NCBI GenBank assembly: GCA_019188255.1
Contig: JAETXT010000003.1
Location: 5,766,001 to 5,830,000, forward strand
Reading direction: 5' to 3'
Source of the DNA: Verticillium longisporum
Lineage: Eukaryota; Ascomycota; Sordariomycetes; Glomerellales; Plectosphaerellaceae
DNA: 64,000 nucleotides
Positions 1 to 8,544 of the stretch are shown here, in pieces. The notes under the pieces are model-generated. The model searched no databases. It had not been told where the DNA came from and was given only the letters and a program-made list of their open reading frames with translations. Numbering within the stretch: the first letter of the stretch is position 1; each line of letters starts with the position of its first letter. The position numbers were made by a program, and so were the translations under genes.

Positions 1-1
1 C

Positions 2-205
2 GAGGATATCCAGGACTGGCTCGGCAGCGACGCCGAGGAGGACGACGATGACGAGGAGGATGAGGAGGACTCGGACGACAGCGACGCCGGCAAGAAGAAG
101 TCGGGCGACAAGCGCAAGCGTGGCCGTGCCGTCAAGCTCAACAACAAGCGTCTCAAGCAGAGGGTCGCTGACCGGCCCAAGGTGGCTGAGGAGCTCACCT
201 GGTGA
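2..205 (+). CDS. 3' end of an unidentified gene (acidic/basic C-terminal tail)
   Basis: An open frame runs in from the left edge of the window and stops at TGA 203-205, giving 67 residues of C-terminus. The tail starts with EDIQDWLGSDAEED, continues with a long run of Asp/Glu and Ser, then a basic patch (KKKSGDKRKRGR), and ends VAEELTW. Alternating acidic and Lys/Arg-rich blocks of this kind are common at the C-termini of nucleolar ribosome-biogenesis and chromatin proteins, but I do not recognise the family. The coding reading is supported by strong GC third-position bias and by noncoding-looking sequence straight after the stop. The start and most of the protein lie outside the window. Confidence 0.6.
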   Translation, partial: EDIQDWLGSDAEEDDDDEEDEEDSDDSDAGKKKSGDKRKRGRAVKLNNKRLKQRVADRPKVAEELTW

Positions 206-265
206 GAAGCCATGTGCAGTGTGGGGGGGGGTTGAAAACGTTTGTAACACGAGCGGATCTACTCA

Positions 266-286
266 GGGTTTCGGGTTTCGGGTTTC
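266..286 (+). repeat. GGGTTTC x3 heptamer repeat
   Basis: Three exact tandem copies of GGGTTTC lie in the 3' flank of the first gene. The unit resembles a telomere repeat in composition but is not the TTAGGG repeat of filamentous fungi, and it sits between two genes. Confidence 0.8.
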
Positions 287-746
287 ACGAGGTTTTTCGT
301 CATCGTCATCGTCATCATCATAGCAATGTCACATTATACCCATGGACTCTGTTGTGAAGTGATTGTCAGGTCTCTCCCACATGACCTCTGTCGGATAATC
401 CGTTAGTCGCAGATCGGATAAATGCATGGCAGCATAATGCAGTGAAGGTGGTGGGGTCCGGTGAATGGTGGGCACAGCTCTGGTCAACGACACTGGCTGC
501 ACCTGCCTTGGCCGCCGCTCCTTTGATCATGTTCCATCCCCCCAAGTTGAAACCGCTCCAAGCACGAACCCTCCGACCAAACGATTCGACCACCTACGAC
601 AAAACGCCCTCTCCAAGTCAAGTCCGACCTCGTCTTCAGTCTATCGCTACAACCGAACCAGGTCAATCCGCAGCATTCCACACGACACTCGCCAATCGAG
701 CACCCGAAAAGCAAATCGTAGAACCCTCCGCCTCCTTGCCAGCACC

Positions 747-817
747 CCGCAACGCCGCAACGCCGCAACGCCGCAACGCCGCAACGCCGCAACGCCGCAA
801 CGCCGCAACACCGCAAC
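747..817 (+). repeat. 8-bp tandem array, (CCGCAACG)n
   Basis: About nine head-to-tail copies of CCGCAACG. All are exact except one copy near the right end that reads CCGCAACA. The period of 8 shifts the frame at every copy, so it does not encode a peptide repeat. It lies in the promoter or 5' UTR of the MSO1-like gene and would be expected to vary in length between strains. Confidence 0.9.
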
Positions 818-949
818 AATCGGCAGAACAAGGAGCCTGAACACAACAAAGCAAGCCTAGGCCGACAAAGGGGAGCCCGAAAGCACGAGAGCACACTTTT
901 CCTCCTCTCCTCTCTCTCCCCTCTCACCCACACAGAGCAGCCCTCGACC

Positions 950-1815
950 ATGGCCTCGTGGTACAAGAACATACTCACAAACACAACGTCGCAGCTCTCG
1001 AGCCTGCAGTCGCGGCTCCTGCAGACGGAGAACGACGGCGACACGGAGGACGACACGCACGTCTGCCGCGTGCTCCGCGCCTACTACACCCAGGAGCAGC
1101 GGCCCTTTCCCGGCTGGCTGCCGCCGGACCCCAAGGCCCCGCCGCCCGTGGCCCCGTCTACGCCTCGACCCAGCCCCAGGTCGGCGCGCGCTCCGGCGCC
1201 GCCGCGTCGGGCGCCGGCGGCGGTCAGCTCGGCGGCGTCCCGGCGTCCGGATCGCTGAGCTCGCTGTGGGATAGGAACCCGGCGCAGCAGGGGCAGAATG
1301 CGCCGCAGAGCCTGCGGCAGGGGCGGGGAGGTGGGCAGCAGGCGCAGCAGCAGAGGGTGAGCCCGTTCGCTCAAGGTGGCGGCGGCGCCGGCGCCGGCGA
1401 TGACAGGCCCGGCACGGGGGGCAGGGCGGGGAGCTATCAGTCTGGCAGCGTGTACTCGCAGGGATCGACAAGCGCGCCAGCGCCGGCGGCTGCGGGTGGA
1501 GGTTCGGCGCAGGACCGGTTGAAGCAGAGGCTTTGGGGCGGCGGCGCGAGGACGACGAGCCCGGCGGGGTCGCAGGGGCCCTACCAGCCGCCGAGCTCGG
1601 GAGGCGGCAGTCATGGCGGTGACTACGAGGAGAGGTTCGCGCCGGGTGGCCAGTATGATGGGAGGGGAGGCAGCGACAAGTCATACACAGGGTCGAACAC
1701 GCCGTGGTCCAACAATGAGCCAGCGTACGGCGGTGGGGGAGGCGGGAGGCCGGCACAGGGATTGCCCAGCGGGCCAAGACGACAGGGACTTCCCAGCGGG
1801 CCGCGCATGAGGTAA
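950..1815 (+). CDS. MSO1: Mso1-like Sec1-binding exocytosis protein, one apparent base deletion
   Basis: Mso1 binds the SM protein Sec1 and helps SNARE-driven fusion of secretory vesicles at the plasma membrane. The N-terminus (MASWYKNILTNTTSQLSSL, then RLLQTENDGDTEDDTHVCRV and the RPFPGWLPPDPK stretch) matches the fungal Sec1-binding region as I know it. The rest is low complexity and ends in GLPSGPRMR, as in related fungal proteins. The frame opened at ATG 950 runs into proline/arginine-rich nonsense after about residue 69. The conserved continuation (VYASTQPQVGAR...DRLKQRLWGG) lies in another frame from 1156. One base missing from the CCCC run at 1152-1155 explains the switch; adding it gives 867 nt, 288 residues. 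The start follows CGACC and a CT-rich leader. No intron is needed. Confidence 0.75.
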
Positions 1816-2050
1816 GGGGGAGGTCGGGAGTGGGTGTGCATAGTGTGCAAAGGATACCAGGAAAGCAGCATGTAAGGAAGGGGAGCATCAAAAGGGACGC
1901 CTCGTGCAATCAAACCATTTCTTTACGCGGACCAAAGCCCATCAGCTCGGCAGATGGATAGCATAATGTGTCTCGACGACCATGCCGCGATGAGGTGCTT
2001 GTACCAGCGGTACACCGCACGGCAGGCATGGGCACGGACAGCAACGGTCA

Positions 2051-2055
2051 AAAAG
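2051..2055 (-). terminator. probable Pol III T-run terminator of tRNA-Phe
   Basis: About 28 bases past the 3' end of the tRNA on the minus strand there is a run of about five T (A-run on the plus strand). This is the usual RNA polymerase III stop signal, although the distance is a little long. The position is good to about one base. Confidence 0.4.
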
Positions 2056-2083
2056 TCATCCAGATCAGTTGATCTGCTACTGC

Positions 2084-2173
2084 TGGGGTGAGCCGGGATC
2101 GAACCAGCGACCTTTAGATTGGATTCCCGAAGTTGGCTTCAGTCTAACGCGCTCCCAACTGCGCCATCCCCCC
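2084..2173 (-). tRNA. tRNA-Phe(GAA) with a 17-nt intron
   Basis: On the minus strand the gene reads acceptor GGGGGGA, T8, G9, D-stem GCGC/GCGC around loop AGTTGGGA, anticodon stem TTAGA/TCTAA, loop CTGAAGA with anticodon GAA, variable loop AGGTC, T-stem GCTGG/CCGGC with loop TTCGATC, acceptor TCACCCC and discriminator A. The loop is interrupted after position 37 by a 17-nt intron (2120-2136), the canonical eukaryotic site. The intron contains CTTC, which can pair with the anticodon GAAG, as is typical of tRNA-Phe introns. Without the intron the RNA is 73 nt, before CCA addition. One oddity is a G5-A68 mismatch in an otherwise paired acceptor stem, next to a run of six C on the plus strand. 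The internal B box GGTTCGATCC is perfect. Confidence 0.92.
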
Positions 2174-2522
2174 ATTGGATGATTTTTCGGATCGATGGGC
2201 AAAATTATGACAAGTGCATGCAGCAGAAACTCCTTATTCTTTCCTGTCGCTGGGTCTGTTCACTGGGTGATGCTAAGGAGACTTTTTTCAATGAAATCTT
2301 GCAGTTACGCGAGTCCTCACAAAGTGCAGTTTTGGTGGTTCGCTCTTTATCAATCGCAACGTCATTGACAAGACGCGTGTCTGGTTTGTGCATCAGGGCC
2401 CAAGCCAGACCTCCAGCGTTTATTCACAAGCTAGAGGAGAGATAGTACTGGCAAATCAGTCTGTAACCAATGTGTCCATTGTTTTAGCTCGTTCTGGTGT
2501 AGCTGACGCATTCCTGGCACGA
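2174..2522. other. intergenic between tRNA-Phe and P450
   Basis: I see no gene or repeat here. It is the 3' flank of the P450 and the 5' flank of the tRNA (both minus strand), and is noticeably more AT-rich than the flanking coding sequence. Confidence 0.5.
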
Positions 2523-4159
2523 TCAGGTCTCGAGAAGAGGCGCATCGCTCGCCTCCCAAGGGTGTTCCTTCTCCGCTCGCCGAATGAGATGGACATGCGC
2601 AGCGCTCCTCGGCGTGATCTTGAACGGGAACTCAGCAGGGTAGCACAGGATGCCTGGCATCGGCTTGGCGTCAATACCCACGGACTCCCCCGTCGAGTCT
2701 GTGACGGCGCTCACGTCAAACGCCGCCAGGGACTGGACGACGTTGATGAAGACACCCGAGTCGGCGACGAACCGGCCAGGGCATATTCTGCGTCCGTACC
2801 CAAACACGTCGGACGTGGGGTCTGGCTCGTCTCGCGGGCTCAGAAAGCGCTCGGGCTCAAACGAGTGCGGTTCCCGGTAGACGTCTGGGTCATGGAGGAA
2901 CCCCACACAGCCGGGAGGAGGATGGCGTTCTTGGGGATGCGGTACCCGTTGTGCTCGAGCTCCTCGTTGGCCGTGTGGGGAATCCCATGGGGGCAATGGG
3001 CCACCATCTCAGCGTCTCTTTGATGACTGCGTTGATGTAGGGAAGCTTGTCCCGGTCCTCAAAGCTGGGAAGACGATCGGTGCCTATGACGCGGTCGATT
3101 TCTTCCTGGGCTTTGCGTTGAATGTCGGGGAACTTTGCCATGGCCAGGGTGAAGGCCGTCAGGCTGATGACGGTGGTGTCTGCGGCGCCGCCGTAGAGAC
3201 TCGCGGCCGACCACAGGATGGCCTCCTCGTCATCTTGGCCCAGGGTGCTCGTGTCGTTGTTCTTGCACTGTTGCACAAGCTTCGACACGTACGAAGGCTT
3301 TTGCGAATCGGCGTCCATCTGGCGCTGTACGAATCGATACGGCACCCAGCCGGAGTCCTGGATGGACTTGCGCCACTTGCGCGCCGTCTTTTTGAAGGTG
3401 ACGCCGGGCGTGTTCTCAGGGATATATCGGAGAAGAGGAATCGTGTCGACCGGCCAGGCCATGGGCACAGTCGCCAAGGAGAACTCTGTCGTCATCTTGT
3501 CGACGAGACTGACGAGCACGTCGGGCTCGTGCGGCTCGACAATGTAGCCATAGGCCATCTTCAAGATGGTGGCCGCAGTCGTGCTGGATCTTGGTCAGAC
3601 ATGCACGTTTTGTCCTCGCCAATGTCATTCGAACTCACGTCTTGAAGTGCTGCAGCCACTTCTCCGGCTCATTCAGTGCGCGCACGAGCTGGCGGTTCAC
3701 CTCAAGCTCCTGGGCCTGATAATACTGTGCTGCCGCAGCCTTGGTGCCGAGTTCTCGGTGCATGAGCTTGCGGTACCTGCGGAAGACCTCGGTGTTGCCC
3801 TGGCTGATGACTGTCTTGTCGTAGCCGCAGAACTCATTGGCAAAGACCATGCTCGGCCGACCGGAGGTCTTGCTGGCGAACTTCTCGAGGAGGTCATGAG
3901 CCATCTGCTGGTCGTTGATGAGAATGAGAGTGTTGCCGAGCACGGTCACGGAGCTGATGGGGCCATAGAGGTCCTTGTGCTTGGCCCAGTGCTGGTATTC
4001 GGCCATATCGGCGGGAGGAAAGTCGTTCACATTGCCAACGATTGGGAGCGGTTTGGGACCTGGTGGCAGGGGGAGCCGGCGTCTCTCGTTCAAGTATTGG
4101 TAAACAAGATAGCTGAGTAGAGCCACGGCGGCCCACGGCAGTAGAAGCGATGCTGCCAT
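2523..4159 (-). CDS. microsomal cytochrome P450, two apparent base deletions
   Basis: Heme-thiolate monooxygenase of the ER-anchored class II type, using electrons from P450 reductase; the substrate is unknown. Exon 1 (4159-3639) encodes a membrane anchor (about residues 4-22), a proline hinge LPLPPGPKPLPIVGN, and B/C-helix sequence. A 49-nt intron (3590-3638, GTGAGT...CTGACCAAG) follows. Exon 2 (3589-2523) carries the I-helix GGAADTT (about residues 307-313), ExxR in KETLR (about 365), PERF, and the heme loop FGYGRRICPGRF with Cys about 444. The reading frame changes twice: after IAPMGFP, where one base is missing from GGGG 2977-2980, and after PAVWG, where one is missing from CCCC 2901-2904. 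Restoring both gives 529 residues, a normal length. All catalytic motifs are kept, so sequencing error is likelier than decay. Nearby genes give no sign of a secondary-metabolite cluster. The family (CYP number) is not assigned. Confidence 0.85.
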
Positions 4160-5239
4160 GATGTTGGTCTGGCAGCTGGTTCACGTGTGTCGGAGGGGGG
4201 AGGGGGTGAGTAGCAAGGCAGGTGAAGCTCAGAACGAGAGAGAAGAGGAAGAAGAAGTGGACGAGCACAACAACAAGAACTGCAGCGACGGACACAGAGT
4301 CTAGATCAGGCAAACAATCGGCATAATCACAGATTTCATGATTGGCCGCTCGTATCTCATGCAGGCGGCGGTCGGCCGTGTCGAGGAGCGTCTCCGTGCC
4401 GTGGGTTCGTGATGTGCCGACTTGGCGACCTCGGTGGGGTTGAGTGCTACCTGTGTGCAGATCGTGTCTGGTAGTCTCCATGGCGCAAAGGTGCCGTGTG
4501 TGGGCGAAAGGAAGTCATTGGGTGCACCGTGATATCTTGCTGCATGAAAAGGGCCATATGCATCGTTCGCTGTGGCCGCGGCTTGCATTGCATAGCCGTG
4601 CAAGTGAACGATGGACATGCGGCCGCCGGGCTTCTTGGTGGAACGATGAGAGTGATGGCGTTTCGTAGGGAAAGCCATTGGCTGATGTCGACATGTTGTT
4701 CGACGTCGACGTCCTGCCATCCAGTAAGTAGGGTTGAATTGAAGGTGGAAGGGATGGTGTTGAGCTGAGACCTACGAGCGTAGGTGCTTAGGCAGGCAGG
4801 GTACCTCAAGCTCCAGCCACAGATGCTCGATACCTAGGTACCTACCTACCTACCTAGGTACCTACCTACCTACCTAGGTACCTGCCTAGGAGGCATCGTG
4901 AGTGAAGTGACGAGGCGAGAGGCGAGGCCCGGGTGACGTAGGCGGAACGCGCCAGCTATAGCAGGCGGCCGACGCTTTCAGTGGGCGACCCCACCATCAC
5001 CATTGCTGCAGCCTGGTGACCTCGCCCATCCCATTAGCCCCCCCCCCATCCACCTACCTACATGTCCGCGTGAACCCCATCCGGTGCATCATGCGTGCTG
5101 GACCAAGATTTCCATTCTTGCACTCGAGTCTCCCTCTCGTGTAAGCCTTTCATTTCTGAAGCAGCTTCAGCCTGTGCTTCATCTCTCCGTCTGCTCTACC
5201 ATCACATCCGCCGACCGTCCAGCCAGACACAGCTGCACG
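4160..5239. promoter_or_regulatory. divergent promoter region of P450 and GYP7
   Basis: About 1.1 kb separates the two divergent start codons. It contains the 20-bp CCTAGGTACC-type tandem repeat (4831-4890). The last 200 bp before GYP7 are rich in C/T tracts. No further gene is recognised; the short open frames here lack any family signature. Confidence 0.55.
4831..4890. repeat. 20-bp tandem repeat x3 with CCTAGGTACC cores
   Basis: Three head-to-tail 20-bp units TACCTAGGTACCTACCTACC: 4831-4850 and 4851-4870 are identical, and 4871-4890 differs in its last bases (CCTGCCTAGG). Each unit contains the palindromes CCTAGG and GGTACC, so the array can fold on itself. Single, degenerate versions occur elsewhere in the window (about 21597-21630, 21966-21995, 32035-32090, 39180-39196, 43858-43872, 46757-46770), always between genes. 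Confidence 0.9.
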
Positions 5240-7989
5240 ATGACCTCAGACACCCCGCCCTCGGCAGGGGCCTCTCGCGATGCAGCTACTGCTAAACCAC
5301 AGAGAAGCTCGTCGCCATCGGGCAGCTACTATGCCTTGAGTGACGACGACGAGGGTGAATACAACACCATCACACACACCGAGACGGGACGTGGTGTCAA
5401 GCTGCTCTTTTCCAAGAGCAAGGTGAGCGACCTGCTGCTCCTTGCGAATATGCTTTCCTTGCCCCTCATCTTCTAACCCATCACGCCACCCAGGTCTACG
5501 TCCACCCGACCCCGTCTGCCAAAGACAACATCCCAGGCTACATCGCTCTGCTCCAGCAAAAAGGTCACCGAAATGGCCGGCCCCTTTCCTCCTCATCGCT
5601 CGAGCCTGGCTCCGTCGCATCGTCAGATCTCCTCCTCGCCTGGCTGCCCGAAACATCGCTGGGCGCTTCCGAAAGCATCTACGTCAAGGTCGACCTCAGC
5701 GACGCCGAGTCGCCCCCAAGCAATCCTACCTCGTGCCCCCACCGCCAACCGTCACCGCACACCAGGGCTCCGTCGGCCACTACGCCTTTGCCATCCCCGT
5801 CAGCGCCATCTATTCACTGCTCGTCCGCCCTCCGAGCCTGGGCTGGTGGTACGGCTCCCTGATCATCAACTCGAGGGCCGGCGATAGCTTCCCGGCCCTG
5901 TTCTTCCACGATGGCGAATGCCAGAGCACCATCCTCAAGAGGAAGCAGCGCGCTCGCGAGAACTTTGATCCCTTTGGCGACAAGGGCGAGATGTTCTGGG
6001 GCGGCGACGAGGTCCTGCGCTGGCTGCGACGATATATCGACGTTCAACGATCCGAGGCCGAGCCCAACATTTACCTCGTCGAGCCGAGCAAGGAAGACAG
6101 CGAGGCCTTTGGCGGCAAGCTGACGTCCAGTCAGACACAAATTGGTCGCAAGGACAGCACCACGGGCATGAACGTCCAGGGCGCTGCCGGCGCAGGATCG
6201 TCACGGGGCGCGGGACCCGATGCCCAGATGGATCCGTTTGTCAAGTTCGTCAAGGAGACTGGGTGGAACATTATGGAGAAGTTCAGCAAGGTCACGACCA
6301 TGACACGCCGAGCCGCCCAAGACGCGATCCAGAATCCCAACGTCCCTCCACAGATGAGGCGGCTGCTGAGGAATCCAGAGGTGCAAACCATTCAGGAGGA
6401 GTTTGACAGCGCGAGGATCTATCTGGCTAGGTGGGCCATGGGCATTGCCGAACAGAGTGAGCGTGATCGCCGACAGAGGATCTGGACCGCTAAGGACGTG
6501 CTGGAGCTCGAAGATACAGACGTCGGCGAGTTTGAGCTGCTGGATGGTACGAGCAGCTTGTCGATGGAGGAGCGCAGGAAGCCCGTCACGGCCAAGGAGT
6601 GGAGTACCTTTTTCGACGCGCGCACCGGGCGTTTGACCGTGACTGTCGATGAGGTCAAGGAGCGCATCTTTCACGGAGGTCTCGATCCGGACGACGGCGT
6701 TCGCAAGGAGGCTTGGCTGTTCCTTTTGGGTGTGTACGACTGGCACAGCACTGCCGATGAGCGCAAGGTCCAGATCAACTCGCTGAGGGATGCCTTTGTC
6801 AAGCTCAAGGGAGCCTGGTGGGAGAGGCTCGTGGATCTGGGTGGTGAAGGAGAGGAGGGAGAGTGGTGGCGCGAGCAGAAAGGCCGTATCGGTCAGTACA
6901 CCACAGCGACGCAACATCTGAAGTCGTGCTAACAGCTGCCACAGAGAAAGACGTTCACCGTACGGACCGCAACGTCCCAATTTTTGCAGGGGAAGACATC
7001 CCCCATCCAGACCCTGACTCTCCCTTCGCCGAGGTCGGCACCAACGTTCACCTCGAACAGCTGAAGGACATGCTCCTCACCTACAACGAGTACAACAAGG
7101 ATCTCGGCTACGTCCAGGGCATGTCTGACCTGCTGGCGCCCATCTACGCCGTGATGCAGGACGATGCCATTGCGTTCTGGGGCTTCCAGCACTTCATGGA
7201 CCGCATGGACCGCAACTTCCTCCGCGACCAGTCGGGCATGCGCAACCAGCTCCTGGCCCTCGACCATCTCGTCCAGTTCATGGACCCCAAGCTGTACAAA
7301 CACCTGCAGTCCGCCGACAGCACCAACTTTTTCTTCTTCTTCCGCATGCTGCTCGTGTGGTACAAGCGCGAGTTCGCCTGGATGGACACGCTGCACCTCT
7401 GGGAGGTCCTGTGGACAGACTACCTCAGCAGCAGCTTCCACCTCTTTGTCGCGCTCGCCATCCTCGAGAAGCACAGGGATGTCATCATGACGCATCTGCA
7501 GCACTTTGACGAGGTGCTCAAGTACGGTATGTTTGAAATCCTTACACCTTTAGCAGAAGCACAAAAGTCTAATGCACGACAGTCAACGAACTCTCCAACA
7601 CAATGGACCTCGACTCGACCCTCATCCGCGCCGAGGCCCTCTTCCGCCGCTTCAAACGTCTCGTCGAAGCCGTCGACAAAAAGGGCAACTTCCCGCCACC
7701 CCGCCTGCAGAGCGCCGACGAGGTCATCAAGAGCCCCGACGCCGCCAGGGTACGGCCCGCCAGCGCCAGCGCGCCAGAGGACGCTTCGGCCTCGGCCTCA
7801 CCCTCGACGCCGAGTGCTGCCGCCGCCAAGGGAAAGAGTCCCGCCGCCAAGACGGACGAGCCGGACGAGGAGCGGCCCAAGATCATCACGCCGGAGCTGC
7901 GGCAGCTTCTGAGCCGCAAGGTCGAGGTGCTGCCGCGGAAGACGGTCGCGAACCTCGGCGACGGGCTGCCTGCGGAGAAGAGGACGTAG
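5240..7989 (+). CDS. GYP7: Gyp7-type TBC-domain RabGAP, one apparent base deletion
   Basis: GTPase-activating protein for Rab7/Ypt7-class GTPases, acting at the vacuole or late endosome. Exons are 5240-5422, 5494-6891, 6945-7526 and 7583-7989, with introns of 71, 53, 56 nt and consensus ends. The N-terminal Rab-binding region (YALSDDDEGEYNTI, then KSKVYVHPT, LGWWYGSLIIN and FWGGDEVLRWL) precedes the TBC domain. The arginine-finger motif IEKDVHR (Arg about 533) is split by intron 2, and the glutamine finger is YVQGM (Gln about 585), so both catalytic fingers are present. The C-terminus is low complexity with ITPELRQLLSRKVE. Within exon 2 the frame shifts after LSDAESPP; one base missing from CCCCC 5713-5717 accounts for it. 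With that base the CDS is 2571 nt, 856 residues, typical for Gyp7. The start is the first ATG of the conserved frame, after a CT-rich leader. Confidence 0.9.
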
Positions 7990-8544
7990 AATCGCGCAGG
8001 GGTCGGTGTACCGTCTGGACTGGTGGAGAGCGTAATGATAAGTCAGGAGAAATGGGATTGGGTTGGACAGATTCGGCGCACTCGACAGGCCGCTGTCTCG
8101 GCGTTCTGGTTCGCGGGTTCGGCAAGGGAACGTCGCAAAAAACGAGGCAAAGCGGGTTCACTTCGTACCATGTACTACAAACATGATGGTTTTCATCTTT
8201 TCTACGATTCTACCAAGGCAAGAAGAGGAATGTTCCAATACTCGAGAGACGCTCATGGTATGACAGGCCCCTCTCTTTCACGTAGATGAATGCGTCGTCC
8301 AGACGAAAATCCAGTCCATGCTGAGTAGAATTGATTGCTATGCAGTGGCCAGAGGCCATTCGTCCCCGCAGTGCTGAACCGCAGATGTAAAATCTATAAT
8401 GCCTTTCTCTTGCTCCCGTTCTTCTTCTACTTCTCCTCAAAACACGCTCATGATGACACTTCACCGACGGAACCGCCCCAAACGCCTTCGTCGCGCCCAG
8501 CCCCGGACCGACCGACTCCGAGCTGACGACGATAATGCAGACCT
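7990..8544. other. intergenic between convergent GYP7 and the GHKL-ATPase gene
   Basis: This 3'-to-3' spacer holds the UTRs of both genes. I see no gene in it. A CTTCTTCTACTTCTCC-type pyrimidine tract lies at about 8408-8438. Confidence 0.5.

Larger units (their letters stand above)
206..949. other. intergenic: 3' flank of the first gene and 5' flank of MSO1
   Basis: No gene is recognised here. It holds a heptamer GGGTTTC repeated three times (266-286), a TCA/TCG-rich microsatellite (about 297-322), and an 8-bp tandem array (747-817) that ends about 130 bp before the MSO1 start. The last 60 bp (890-949) are pyrimidine-rich (CTCCTCTCC...), as is common just upstream of fungal start codons. 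The small open frames across the array on both strands are products of its periodicity. Confidence 0.6.

Noticed and set aside
266..286. GGGTTTC repeats as a telomere
   Set aside because: Wrong unit for filamentous fungi, only three copies, and flanked by genes on both sides.
2523..7989. A secondary-metabolite gene cluster around the P450
   Set aside because: No backbone synthase, transporter, tailoring enzyme or cluster regulator nearby; neighbours are a tRNA, MSO1 and GYP7.
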